A program made the translations under genes and the position numbers. A DNA stretch of 64,000 bases from contig NZ_JAUYTP010000058.1 in the NCBI RefSeq assembly GCF_030695125.1, positions 44,310-108,309 of the forward strand, in the 5' to 3' direction. This DNA comes from Allobosea sp. (GTDB lineage Bacteria > Pseudomonadota > Alphaproteobacteria > Rhizobiales > Beijerinckiaceae). The notes under the pieces are model-generated. The model had not been told where the DNA came from. It made no database searches and saw nothing but the letters and a program-made list of their open reading frames with translations. This document shows, piece by piece, positions 34,678 through 43,434 of the stretch (positions within the stretch are counted from its first letter, which is position 1; each line of letters begins with the position of its first letter).

Positions 34678-36056
34678 CCGACGGGCACGAAGCTCGCCAT
34701 CTTGCCCGGGTTGAGCAGGCCCTGCGGATCGACCTCGCCCTTGAAGCCGAGCTGGTCGGCATCGGCCCGCTTGTGGCGGCTGCCCTCCTCCAGCGAGACG
34801 ACATGGGGGTTGGCGATGAAGACGCCGGACGCCTCGTGCTGGGCGATGACCGCGTTGAGCCGTTCCGGTGTCGAGTAGCGCAGGATCGGCAGCGCGCTCG
34901 CCGTCACCTTGCCGCCGAAGCGGATGAACTCGTGATGCGGCAGAAGCTCGTCGCCGAAGGCGGCGATCGTCTCGCGCGCACTCTCGACCAGCCGGTCATG
35001 CGGGAAGAGACACTGCAGATAGGTGATGGAGCGGTCGCTCTTCAGCCACTGCAGCGTGGTGTGGTTCCAGGTGTATTCGTAGAGCGGCACCGTCCCGGGG
35101 CCCTCTTCCGAAGGGGCCTCATAGGTCACCGCGCCGCGCTTGCCGACGATGGCCTTGAACGGGCCGAGCGAGCCCTCGGCGATCATGCAGATCAGGATGC
35201 TCTTGCCTTCCGGGCAATGAGCCTTCAGCGCGCCGAAATAGGGGGTGATCACCGACGAGATCGGCGTCACGAGCTTCTTGACGATGCCGTCCGCGAGCGC
35301 GATCTCGTAGCCCGTCTCGAAGGCGTCCATGTAGCTGTCGAAGGCGACGATGACGTCGATCCAGGGCCAGGCCGGCGCGAGCGGCATTTCGAGTGCCGTG
35401 ATGATGCCGGTCGTGCCATAGGCGCGATTGACCTTCTGGGCCGCGTCGTCGCGCAATTCGATGATGCGCGGCTCTTCCTCGACCGTGACGATGCGCGCCG
35501 CCAGGATATTGCCGGGTTCGCGCAGACCGCCATAAGTCACCGAGCCGACCCCGCCCGAGCCGCCCGCGACGAAACCGCCGACGGTCGCGCTGCGCTTGGT
35601 CGAGGGGTGCATGCGCTGCTCGAAGCCGGTCTGGCGCAGCGTGATGTCGACATCCAGCATGCGGGCGCCGGCGGCGATGCGGGCGATGCCGGGCTTCTGC
35701 CATTCGATGCCGGTCAGGCCGGTGATGTCGAGGAGGACGCCGCCCTCGAGCGGCACGGCCTGGCCGTAATTGCCGGTTCCGGCGGCGCGAACCGTCAGCG
35801 GAATCCGCCGGCGCGCGCAGGCGGCCGCGATCCGCACGACCTCCGCCTCGTCGCGGGGCGTGGCGATGATGTCGGCCGACTTGTCCGCCAGCTGCTGGTT
35901 CAGGATCGGCGAGTACCAGAAGAAGTCGCGCGAGCGCTTGCGGACGACCTGCGCCTCGTCGATCAGCGCGATGCCGGCGAGATCCTCCTTCAGCGCGGCG
36001 ATGTCGTAGCGCGAGACCCGCTCGGGCCTCGGCTGGCGTTCGGGCAGTGCGCTCAT
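34665..36056 (-). CDS. FAD-binding oxidase/dehydrogenase (GlcD/VAO type)
   Basis: Flavoprotein of 463 residues with the PCMH FAD-binding fold. TVRAAGTGNYGQAVPLEGG binds the pyrophosphate, and STKRSATVGGFVAGGSGG is the second FAD loop. The C-terminal part ends DPQGLLNPGKM, as in glycolate or D-lactate oxidases and related enzymes. The substrate is not clear. It lies one base after the ABC permease gene in the same operon, so it probably acts on the imported compound. Its end overlaps a convergent gene by 13 bp. Confidence 0.85.
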   Translation of the reverse strand: MSALPERQPRPERVSRYDIAALKEDLAGIALIDEAQVVRKRSRDFFWYSPILNQQLADKSADIIATPRDEAEVVRIAAACARRRIPLTVRAAGTGNYGQAVPLEGGVLLDITGLTGIEWQKPGIARIAAGARMLDVDITLRQTGFEQRMHPSTKRSATVGGFVAGGSGGVGSVTYGGLREPGNILAARIVTVEEEPRIIELRDDAAQKVNRAYGTTGIITALEMPLAPAWPWIDVIVAFDSYMDAFETGYEIALADGIVKKLVTPISSVITPYFGALKAHCPEGKSILICMIAEGSLGPFKAIVGKRGAVTYEAPSEEGPGTVPLYEYTWNHTTLQWLKSDRSITYLQCLFPHDRLVESARETIAAFGDELLPHHEFIRFGGKVTASALPILRYSTPERLNAVIAQHEASGVFIANPHVVSLEEGSRHKRADADQLGFKGEVDPQGLLNPGKMASFVPVGQAK

Positions 36057-36057
36057 C

Positions 36058-36942
36058 TCAGTTCTCCCGCTTCAGGGCGCTCTCGTGCCAGCGCCGCAGC
36101 AGCATGTGCGAAATCCAGCTCGTGCAAAGGAAGATCGCGATGCCCGAAAGCGAGATCATCAGCAAGGCGGCAAAGACGCGCGGGATCTTGAGCTGATAGC
36201 CGGCCTCGAGGATGCGATAGGCCAGCCCCGAGGCGCTGCCACCGGTGCCGGCGACGAACTCCGCGACGACCGCGCCGATCAGCGCAAGACCGCCCGATAT
36301 CTTCAGGCCGGCCAGGAAATAGGGCAAGGCGGCCGGCAGCTTGAGATAGCGCATCGTCTGCCAGCGGCTCGCGCCATAGAGCTGGAACAGGTTGACGAGG
36401 TTGTGGTCGGCCGAGTTCAGCCCGAGGATCGTGTTCGACAGGATCGGGAAGAAGGCGACGATCCAGGCGCAGATCAGCAGCGCGAGATTGATGTCGCCGG
36501 CCCAGATGATGATCAGCGGCGCGATCGCCACGATCGGCGTCACCTGCAGGATCACCGCATAGGGCAGCAGCGACATCTCCAGCCATTTCGACTGGGTGAA
36601 CAGCACGGCCAGCGTGACGCCGACGATGACCGCCGCGGCGAGCGCCAGGAAGGTGATCTTCAGCGTGATCCAGAGCGAGCCCGACAGCGTGCCCCAGTCT
36701 GACACGAGGGTCTGGCCGATCAGGAGGGGGCCGGGCAGGATATAGGCCGGGATGCCGTTCCAGCGGACCGCGAACTCCCACAGCGCCAGCGAGACCACGC
36801 CGATCGCGATCGGCGCGAGGATGCGCGGCCAGGCGCTGGCCGGCAGGCCCAGCAGGCGCGGCTCGGTGACGAAGACCGGGCGCGCGTCGGAGTCGGTGCC
36901 GCCATGGGCGGGGGCCTGGGCTTCGATCGATGGCATGCTCAT
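36058..36942 (-). CDS. NMT1/SsuC-type ABC transporter permease
   Basis: Inner-membrane permease of 294 residues in the BPD_transp_1 family (SsuC, TauC, ThiX). About six helices and the EAA loop, with LYGASRWQTMRYLKLPAALP, are visible. The N-terminal 35 residues are polar. Two Met codons (36942 and 36936) are close; the first overlaps the ATPase stop by 4 bp (ATGA) and is chosen. It works with the ATPase and binding protein upstream in the same operon. Confidence 0.92.
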   Translation of the reverse strand: MSMPSIEAQAPAHGGTDSDARPVFVTEPRLLGLPASAWPRILAPIAIGVVSLALWEFAVRWNGIPAYILPGPLLIGQTLVSDWGTLSGSLWITLKITFLALAAAVIVGVTLAVLFTQSKWLEMSLLPYAVILQVTPIVAIAPLIIIWAGDINLALLICAWIVAFFPILSNTILGLNSADHNLVNLFQLYGASRWQTMRYLKLPAALPYFLAGLKISGGLALIGAVVAEFVAGTGGSASGLAYRILEAGYQLKIPRVFAALLMISLSGIAIFLCTSWISHMLLRRWHESALKREN

Positions 36943-37790
36943 GAGCCGATCGCCTCCTTGAGCTTGCCCGAGACCACCCGGCAGAGATGGGCGTATTCCG
37001 GCGAGGTGCGGAAGAGGTCGTCGCGCGGATAGGGTGCGTCGACGTCGAGATCGGCCATGACGCGGCCGGGTCTCGCCGCCATCACCACGATGCGCTTCGA
37101 GAGATAGACGGATTCGAACACCGAATGGGTGACGAAGACCGCGGTGAACTTCTCCTTCCACCACAGCTCGAGCAGATCGTCGTTGAGGCGGTGGCGGGTG
37201 ATTTCGTCGAGCGCGGCGAAGGGCTCGTCCATCAGTAGGATCTTCGGCCGCAGCACCAGCCCGCGCGCGATCGAGACGCGCATCTTCATGCCGCCGGAGA
37301 GTTCGCGGGGATAGGACTTCTCGAAGCCGGAGAGGCCAACCAGCGCCAGCATCGCCGCCGCCCGCTCGCGCGCCTCGTTCTTGCGCACCCCCTTCAGGGT
37401 CAGCGGCATCATCACGTTGGCGAGCGCCGTCGCCCAGGGCATCAGGGTCGGGTCCTGGAAGACGAAGCCGAGGTCGCGCTGCGGCTCGCCCGACGCGTCA
37501 TGAACCGTGGTCGGCCACTCGATCGTCCCGCTGGAGGGCGCGCCGAGGCCTGCGATCATCCGCAGCAGCGTCGACTTTCCGCAACCGGAGGGACCGAGCA
37601 GGCTGACGAACTCGCCCTCCCCCAGGCTCAGATTGACGTCGCGCACGGCGAGCGTGCCGTTGCCGAACTGCTTGGAGACATGGCGCACGCAGACCAGGGG
37701 CTTGCGACCCTCCGGGCGAACGGCATGGGGAGTGCTCAGAGAGGCCGTGTCCAAAGCCTGATGATCCGCTTCTGCGATGTGAGCCGTCAT
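36939..37790 (-). CDS. NMT1/SsuB-type ABC transporter ATPase
   Basis: ATP-binding subunit of 283 residues. Walker A GPSGCGKST near residue 69, Q-loop FVFQDPTLMPWA, signature LSGGMKMRVSIARGL and Walker B ILLMDEPFAALDE are typical of nitrate/sulfonate/taurine-type importers. The first 32 residues are a non-conserved leader. The only upstream Met, ATG at 37790, lies within the terminal ATGACGG of a family C repeat, so this start may be repeat-derived. A non-ATG start further in is possible. Confidence 0.9.
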   Translation of the reverse strand: MTAHIAEADHQALDTASLSTPHAVRPEGRKPLVCVRHVSKQFGNGTLAVRDVNLSLGEGEFVSLLGPSGCGKSTLLRMIAGLGAPSSGTIEWPTTVHDASGEPQRDLGFVFQDPTLMPWATALANVMMPLTLKGVRKNEARERAAAMLALVGLSGFEKSYPRELSGGMKMRVSIARGLVLRPKILLMDEPFAALDEITRHRLNDDLLELWWKEKFTAVFVTHSVFESVYLSKRIVVMAARPGRVMADLDVDAPYPRDDLFRTSPEYAHLCRVVSGKLKEAIGS

Positions 37791-37860
37791 TCTCGGGCCA
37801 GCGAAGCGCAGACCCGAGAATCTCTCTCAGGAGATGCTCGGGTCAAGCCCGAGCATGACG
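37785..37860. repeat. Intergenic palindromic repeat, family C
   Basis: Same unit as 11368-11444 and 54035-54112, with ends CGTCATTCTCGGG and CCCGAGCATGACG. It overlaps the first six bases of the ATPase gene and ends five bases from the binding-protein stop. Confidence 0.9.
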
Positions 37861-37865
37861 TGCCA

Positions 37866-38888
37866 TTAAGCCTTGCCGACGCCCTTGTTGATGAACTCCA
37901 GGCTGTAGGCCTTCTTCAGGTCGATGCCGGCCGGGAAGACACCCGCCTCCGTCATCGTCTTGTAGAACGAGCCCCAGCGCGCATCGGTCATGGCGCCGAT
38001 GCCGAGCGTCGTCGCATCGCCCGAGAGCACGATGCCGTTGGCGTTCATCACCTTGACCGCATAGTCGATCTTCTCCTGATCCATGTCGGGATTGTCCTTC
38101 AGGATCTGCGCGTTGGCGGCGGCGACGTCCTGCCCCTTCATATAGGCGGCCCAGCCTTCGAGCGAGGCGGTGACGAAGCGCTGGACCAGGTCCTTCTTCT
38201 CGTCGACCATCTTGCGGGAGATGTTGATCGTCGTGTTGTAGTTCTCGAAGCCGGCATCGGCGATGAGATGCACCACCGGCGTGACGCCGCCCTGCTTCTG
38301 GATGGCGAAGGGCTCGGACGACAGGAAGCCCTGCTGCGAGATCGTCTTGTCGGCCAGGAACGGCGCCATGTTGAAGGTGTAGGGCCGGATCTGCTCGTCG
38401 GTGTAGCCAAACTTCGCCTTCAGGAAGGGCCAGTAGCTGGTGCGGCCGGCGGCGCCGACCAGGATCGGCTTGCCCTTCAGCGCGGCGAGCGAATCGTTGC
38501 CGACGCCCGGATGCGAGATGATGACCTGCGGATCCTTCTGGAAGATCGAGGCGATGCAGAGGAAGGGAATGTTCTCCTGGGCATAGCGGATCGCCTCGAA
38601 GGAGTTCGACATGATCATGTCGACACGGCCGCCGAGCAGGAGCTGCGAGGGGTTCTGCTGCGGGCCGCCGGGGCGGATCTCGGCGTCGATACCGTACTTC
38701 TTGTAGATGCCGTTGGCGGCGGCGAGGTAGAAGCCGCCATGCTCGGCCTGGGCGCGCCAGTTGGTCTGGTAGGACACCTTGTCGAGCGTCTGGGCGCTCA
38801 CCCGCGCTCCGGGCACGGCGACCAGCGCCGATCCACCGATCAGGCCGAGCGCACCACGGCGCGTCAGGCGGTACTTCGTCATCGTCAT
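37866..38888 (-). CDS. NMT1/THI5-like ABC substrate-binding protein
   Basis: Periplasmic binding protein of 340 residues. A twin-arginine signal, RLTRRGALGLIGG, ends near VSAQ. The mature protein has YQTNWRAQAEHGGFYLAA and PGGPQQNPSQLLLGG, the THI5/NMT1 fold found in uptake of pyrimidines, riboflavin precursors and related small molecules. The precise ligand is open. GGGAGG lies eight bases before ATG 38888. First gene of the operon with ATPase, permease and FAD oxidase, and divergent from the creatininase-family gene. Confidence 0.9.
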   Translation of the reverse strand: MTMTKYRLTRRGALGLIGGSALVAVPGARVSAQTLDKVSYQTNWRAQAEHGGFYLAAANGIYKKYGIDAEIRPGGPQQNPSQLLLGGRVDMIMSNSFEAIRYAQENIPFLCIASIFQKDPQVIISHPGVGNDSLAALKGKPILVGAAGRTSYWPFLKAKFGYTDEQIRPYTFNMAPFLADKTISQQGFLSSEPFAIQKQGGVTPVVHLIADAGFENYNTTINISRKMVDEKKDLVQRFVTASLEGWAAYMKGQDVAAANAQILKDNPDMDQEKIDYAVKVMNANGIVLSGDATTLGIGAMTDARWGSFYKTMTEAGVFPAGIDLKKAYSLEFINKGVGKA

Positions 38889-38949
38889 CCTTGTGACCTC
38901 CCCTGATAATCCTCGGCCGAACGCCTTGGCTGCGCGCCAGCAACTTGTA

Positions 38950-38959
38950 TGCCATGGCA
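38950..38959. promoter_or_regulatory. Short palindrome in divergent promoter region
   Basis: TGCCATGGCA, preceded by CTTGTA, is a 10-bp palindrome 62 bp before the binding-protein start and 131 bp before the creatininase-family start. It may be half of a regulator site shared by the two units. Weak evidence. Confidence 0.2.
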
Positions 38960-39089
38960 GGCCTTCGGCAGGAACCGCGACACTGCGTCATGAAGCCGCC
39001 AGAGGCTCTTGCCCACAGGCGATCGCGCCTGCCTTTTCCGGGCAGGCGGGCTAGAGTGTTAGCGTCACGCGAATGGAGACGGAGAGACG

Positions 39090-39905
39090 ATGACCGCGCG
39101 CTTCTGGGGCGATCTGAAGACCACCGATTTCGCCCACCTGTCCGCGGAGGGCACGGTCGCGGTCCTGCCGCTGGCGGCGATCGAGCAGCATGGGCCGCAT
39201 CTGCCGGTGTCGGTCGACACCACGATCATGAACGCCATGCTCGCGGAGGCGATGCCGCTGGTGCCGGCCGGGCTCGATGTGCTCGTGCTGCCGACGCTGG
39301 CGATCTGCAAGTCGAACGAACACCTGCATTCGCCGGGTACACTGACGCTCTCCTGGGAGAGCGCGACGCAGAGCTGGATCGAGATCGGCGAAAGCGTCCG
39401 GCGTGCGGGCATCCAAAAGCTGGTGATCCTGACCTCGCATGGCGGCAATATCGACCCGATGAAGGTGGTGGCGCGCGAGTTGCGCGTGCGCCACGGCATG
39501 CTCGCGGTGACGACCGCCTGGCGCGCCTTCGGCCTGCCGCCGGTGCTCTTCGCCGAACTCGATGCCAACCACGGCATCCATGCCGGCGACATCGAGACCT
39601 CGCTGATGCTGCATTTCCGGCCCGATCTCGTCGATATGAGCCAGGCTACGGCCTTCAATCCCCTGACGGTCGAGATGGTGGCCGAGGGCTATAGCTGGCT
39701 GCGGCCGACTGGCCTGCACGCGATGGCCTGGATGGCACAGGACGTTCATCCTTCCGGCGCCGCGGGCGATGCCTCGCTCGCCACGGCCGAGAAGGGCAAG
39801 GCGACGGCCGCCTTCCAGGCGAAGGGGTTCGTCGAGCTGCTGGCCGATGTAGCGCGGTTTCCGCTGGAGCGGTTGTATCAGCGTCAGGCGAGTAGCTTCG
39901 CATGA
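39090..39905 (+). CDS. Creatininase-family amidohydrolase
   Basis: Metal-dependent amidohydrolase of 271 residues. IEQHGPHLPVSVDTT supplies Glu, His and Asp ligands, TSHGGNID a His, and GIHAGDIETS the second Glu, as in creatininase and MftE. It hydrolyses a cyclic or linear amide; the substrate is not known. It diverges from the THI5-like transporter, which probably delivers its substrate. GGAGA lies eight bases upstream of the ATG. Confidence 0.9.
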   Translation: MTARFWGDLKTTDFAHLSAEGTVAVLPLAAIEQHGPHLPVSVDTTIMNAMLAEAMPLVPAGLDVLVLPTLAICKSNEHLHSPGTLTLSWESATQSWIEIGESVRRAGIQKLVILTSHGGNIDPMKVVARELRVRHGMLAVTTAWRAFGLPPVLFAELDANHGIHAGDIETSLMLHFRPDLVDMSQATAFNPLTVEMVAEGYSWLRPTGLHAMAWMAQDVHPSGAAGDASLATAEKGKATAAFQAKGFVELLADVARFPLERLYQRQASSFA

Positions 39906-39923
39906 TTATTGTTGTTACAAGAA

Positions 39924-40196
39924 ATGGACATCGAGTATGATGACGCCAAGCGGGAATTGACCCTCGCCAAGCGGGGGCTGGATTTCGCCGCTTCGGGCGA
40001 GGTGTTCGCCGGTCGCCATGTCTCCCATGTCGATAATCGCTTCGATTATGGCGAGCGGCGGGTGATCACGGTCGGGTTTATGAACGGTCGAATGGTCGTC
40101 CTGGTCTGGACCGCCCGCGGGGTTCGCCGCCGCATCATCAGCCTCAGAAAGGCGAATGCCGATGAACAAGCCGCATTTGGACCCCAACTGGGTTGA
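39924..40196 (+). CDS. brnT: BrnT-family toxin
   Basis: Ribonuclease toxin of type II TA systems, 90 residues, RelE-like fold. It starts MDIEYDDAKRELTLAKRGLD and includes DYGERRVITVGFMNGRMVV and RRRIISLRKANADE, the family signature. Toxin-first order and a 41-bp overlap with the antitoxin are standard. ATG 39924 is preferred; an in-frame TTG at 39909 would add five residues. It begins 18 bp after the creatininase-family stop, so it could be read from that promoter. Confidence 0.92.
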   Translation: MDIEYDDAKRELTLAKRGLDFAASGEVFAGRHVSHVDNRFDYGERRVITVGFMNGRMVVLVWTARGVRRRIISLRKANADEQAAFGPQLG

Positions 40197-40437
40197 TCCG
40201 GACGATGCGCCCGATCTGTCCACGCCCGACTGGCAGGCGAAGTTCGCAGAGGCGGATGTCTTTCAGGGGGACCGGATCGTTCGCCGCGGCCGCCCGCCCC
40301 TGGCGGAGCCGAAGGTTTCGACCACCATCCGCCTGTCAGCCGAGGTGATCGACCACTTCAAGACGGACGGCCCCGGCTGGCAGAGCCGCATCGACGCGGC
40401 TCTGAAGGACTGGATCGCGCAGCGAAGAGCGGGATAA
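40156..40437 (+). CDS. brnA: BrnA-family antitoxin
   Basis: Antitoxin of 93 residues that neutralises BrnT and represses the pair. The N-terminal half wraps the toxin; the C-terminal half, VSTTIRLSAEVIDHFKTDGP followed by WQSRIDAALKDWI, is the DNA-binding RHH-like part. AGAAAGG lies before ATG 40156. It ends seven bases from the convergent malonyl-CoA synthetase gene. Confidence 0.93.
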   Translation: MPMNKPHLDPNWVDPDDAPDLSTPDWQAKFAEADVFQGDRIVRRGRPPLAEPKVSTTIRLSAEVIDHFKTDGPGWQSRIDAALKDWIAQRRAG

Positions 40438-40444
40438 CGCGTCT

Positions 40445-41992
40445 TTACGCCCCCGCCTTGCCCTTCGCCACATAGATGTCCTTGTACTGCTCGCGCAGAA
40501 GGTTCTTCTGGACCTTGCCCATGGTGTTGCGCGGCAGGTCGTCGACGATGAAGACCTGCTTGGGCAGCTTGAACTTGGCGAGGCGCTGTTCGAGCGTTTG
40601 CGCGATCGAGGCGGCGGTGATGGTCGCACCCGGTTTCACCACCACGACGGCGGTGACGCCCTCGCCGAAATCGCGATGCGGGCAGCCGATGACCGCGCTC
40701 TCGATCACGCCTGGCATCTCGTCGATCTCGGTCTCGACCTCCTTGGGATAGACGTTGTAGCCGCCGGTGATGATGAGGTCCTTGCCGCGTCCGACGATGT
40801 GGACATAGCCGGCCGCGTCGATCTTGCCGAGATCGCCGGTGATGAAGAAGCCGTCCGGCTTGAACTCGGCGGCGGTCTTCTCCGGATTGCGCCAGTAGCC
40901 CTTGAAGACGTTGGGGCCCTTGACCTCGATCATGCCGATCTCGTCGGCGGCCAATCCCTTGCCCGTCTCGGGATCGACGACGCGGGCCGACACGCCCGGC
41001 AGCGGATAGCCGACCGTGCCCGCCACCCGGTCCCCCTCATAGGGGTTGGAGGTATTCATGTTGGTCTCGGTCATGCCGTAGCGCTCGAGGATGGCGTGGC
41101 CGGTGCGCTCGCGCCATTCGCGATGGGTCTCGGCCAGCAGCGGCGCCGAGCCGGAGACGAAGAGGCGCATATGCTTCGTCGCCTCCGTCGTCAGGCGGGC
41201 ATCCTGCAGCAGCCGCACATAGAAGGTCGGCACGCCCATCAGGCAGGTCGCCTGGGGCAGGTACTTGAAGACCTGATCGGGATCGAATTTCGGCAGCAGG
41301 ATCATCGAGGCGCCGGAAAACAGCACGCAGTTGGTCGCGACGAAGAGGCCGTGCGTGTGGAAGATCGGCAGCGCGTGCAGCAGCACGTCGTTCCTGGTGA
41401 AGCGCCAGTAGTCGACCAGCGCCAAGGCATTCGAGGCGAGGTTGTCATGGCTGAGCATCGCGCCCTTGGAGCGGCCGGTCGTGCCCGACGTGTAGAGGAT
41501 CGCGGCGAGGTCGTCGGGCCCGCGCGCGATGTCGGCGAACGCGGTCGAGGCGGCGAGCGCCTTGTCGGAGAGCGAGCCGGCGGAGGCCTCCGGCGAGCGC
41601 CAGACGCCGAGTGTCTCGAGCTTCGCCCCGGCCTTGTCCGCATAGGGCTTCAGGGCCTGCGCCTTCGCTGGATCGCAGACAAAGACGGCGGGCTGCGCGT
41701 CGCCGAGGAAGTACTCGATCTCGGCGGGGGTATAGGCCGTGTTGAGCGGCAGGAAGATCGCGCCCGCGCGCACGGCTCCGAGATAGAGCATCAGCGCCTC
41801 GATCGACTTCTCGACCTGGACGGCAACCCGGTCCCCCGGCTGCACCCCGAGCGAGACCAGCGCATTGGCGAAGCGGCTGGAGACATCGACCATGTCGGCA
41901 TAGGCATAGTGCCGGCCGTCATCGAGCAACGCGAAGGGGGCGTCCGGCGCAGGCATGCGCGCGCGGACGAGGTCGAACAGGTGGTTGCCCAT
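40445..41992 (-). CDS. matB: Malonyl-CoA synthetase
   Basis: ANL-superfamily ligase of 515 residues that makes malonyl-CoA from malonate, ATP and CoA. The P-loop LYTSGTTGRSKG, the ERYGMTETNMNTSNPYEGDR region (whose Arg binds the second carboxylate in MatB enzymes) and the C-terminal Lys of NTMGKVQKN are visible. It follows malonyl-CoA decarboxylase by 39 bp, completing the MatA/MatB malonate pathway to acetyl-CoA. AAAGGA lies ahead of the ATG. Confidence 0.94.
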   Translation of the reverse strand: MGNHLFDLVRARMPAPDAPFALLDDGRHYAYADMVDVSSRFANALVSLGVQPGDRVAVQVEKSIEALMLYLGAVRAGAIFLPLNTAYTPAEIEYFLGDAQPAVFVCDPAKAQALKPYADKAGAKLETLGVWRSPEASAGSLSDKALAASTAFADIARGPDDLAAILYTSGTTGRSKGAMLSHDNLASNALALVDYWRFTRNDVLLHALPIFHTHGLFVATNCVLFSGASMILLPKFDPDQVFKYLPQATCLMGVPTFYVRLLQDARLTTEATKHMRLFVSGSAPLLAETHREWRERTGHAILERYGMTETNMNTSNPYEGDRVAGTVGYPLPGVSARVVDPETGKGLAADEIGMIEVKGPNVFKGYWRNPEKTAAEFKPDGFFITGDLGKIDAAGYVHIVGRGKDLIITGGYNVYPKEVETEIDEMPGVIESAVIGCPHRDFGEGVTAVVVVKPGATITAASIAQTLEQRLAKFKLPKQVFIVDDLPRNTMGKVQKNLLREQYKDIYVAKGKAGA

Positions 41993-42031
41993 GATTTCGG
42001 GTCCTTTCAGGCGTTTATCGGGGAGCGGGTA

Positions 42032-43360
42032 TCAGGCTGCGGCCGGCCGCAGCAGCTTGCGCACGCCCGAAGAGGCGACCACCGTGTTGCGGGTGGCGAA
42101 GGCCTCGTGATTGGTCTCGATGTCGTCGAGATCGTAGCGGTAATTGACCATGACCCCGTGCGACTCGCGCAGGCCGCGCGCGGAGAGATTGCCGCCCACA
42201 TTGACGCGCTCCAGCCGTGCCCCGTTGCCGAGATGGAAACGGGCGACGGGGTCGATGACCCGCCCCGAAGCGGTGCGCGCCCGCAGCATGTAATGCGCCA
42301 TCATCTGGCCGAGCAGCTTGTCGCGGCGCAGCCGGGTCGGCTCGTCGAGCGAGATCGTCTCTCCGGCCGGGCGGGCGAGCTCCGAGCGCTCCTCGTTGGT
42401 CAGGGCGAGGTCGCCCGGCTCGGCGACGAGGCCCTCAAGCCAGCGCGCGAAGCCCGGCACCGGCGACAGCGTGACGAAGGTCTCGAGTCCCGGCAGCTCG
42501 CGCTTCAGGTCCTCGGCGACCTGCTTGATCAGGAAGTTGCCGAAGGAGATGCCGCGCAGGCCCTCCTGGCAGTTTGAGATCGAATAGAACACCGCCGTCG
42601 TCGCCTCGGCGGCCGGCAGCACCTCGCGCTCGCCGCTGAGCAGTTCGCCGATGCTGCTGGGAATCGCGCGGGTCAGCGCCACCTCGACGAAGATCAGCGG
42701 TTCGTCGACGAGTTGCGGGTGGAAGAAGGCAAAGCAGCGCCTGTCGCCCGGCTCCAGCCGGCGACGCAGATCGTCCCAGCCCTGGATCTCGTGGACCGCC
42801 TCGTAGCGGATGATCTTCTCCAGCACATTGGCCGGGGAACGCCAGTCGATGCGACGCAGGACGAGGAACCCCCGGTTGAACCAGGACCCGAAGAGGTGGC
42901 GGAAATCGGCATCGACGGCCAGCAGATCGCGGTCGCTCTCCATCGCCTCGAAGAGAGCCTCGCGCATCCGCACCAGCACATGGGTGCCGTCGGGGGCGAG
43001 GTTGAGGCGGCGCATCAGTTCCTGCCGGCGGGGCTCCGAGGCCAGATGAAGCGCCGAGATCGTGGCCGCACCCGGCTCGCTGCGATAGGCCTCGATCGCC
43101 CGGTCGAGCCGCTCGTGGTCCGGCCCGAACCGCTCCTGCAGCATGGCAAAGAAGGCGCGCCGGCCCGGCTTGTCGAGGCGTTCCCAGGCTTCCAGCACGC
43201 CCTGCGCCAGCGCCATGCCCGAGGCCTCGCCCCGGCCCGAGAGCAGATCCTCGCAGAGCCGGTCGATCGGCCGGTTGCGCTGGCCGATGAAGCGTTCGAA
43301 GCCGATCAGCGCCCGGCCGCGATCGGCTACATTGGTCAGCAATTCGCCGAGAAACGCCAT
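42032..43360 (-). CDS. matA: Malonyl-CoA decarboxylase
   Basis: Converts malonyl-CoA to acetyl-CoA and CO2. The C-terminal catalytic domain has FFHPQLVDEPLIFVEVAL, SISNCQEGLRGISFGNFLIK and a His-bearing segment HYMLRA, as in MCD/MatA; the N-terminal part is helical. I set the start at 43360 (MAFLGELL), because AGGAGG lies seven bases upstream. The double ATG at 43387-43390 has no good ribosome-binding site. Predicted length 442 residues. The operon order is kinase, matA, matB, with no malonate carrier in the window. Confidence 0.93.
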   Translation of the reverse strand: MAFLGELLTNVADRGRALIGFERFIGQRNRPIDRLCEDLLSGRGEASGMALAQGVLEAWERLDKPGRRAFFAMLQERFGPDHERLDRAIEAYRSEPGAATISALHLASEPRRQELMRRLNLAPDGTHVLVRMREALFEAMESDRDLLAVDADFRHLFGSWFNRGFLVLRRIDWRSPANVLEKIIRYEAVHEIQGWDDLRRRLEPGDRRCFAFFHPQLVDEPLIFVEVALTRAIPSSIGELLSGEREVLPAAEATTAVFYSISNCQEGLRGISFGNFLIKQVAEDLKRELPGLETFVTLSPVPGFARWLEGLVAEPGDLALTNEERSELARPAGETISLDEPTRLRRDKLLGQMMAHYMLRARTASGRVIDPVARFHLGNGARLERVNVGGNLSARGLRESHGVMVNYRYDLDDIETNHEAFATRNTVVASSGVRKLLRPAAA

Positions 43361-43434
43361 GTCCGTCCGGTCCTCCTGAACCTGCATCATGCCTTGCGGG
43401 GCGTCGCGCGCAAGCCCGGCCTGCCGGCGGCGCC

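Noticed and set aside
43361..43390. Double ATG as the malonyl-CoA decarboxylase start
   Set aside because: It has no good ribosome-binding site, whereas AGGAGG stands seven bases before ATG 43360.
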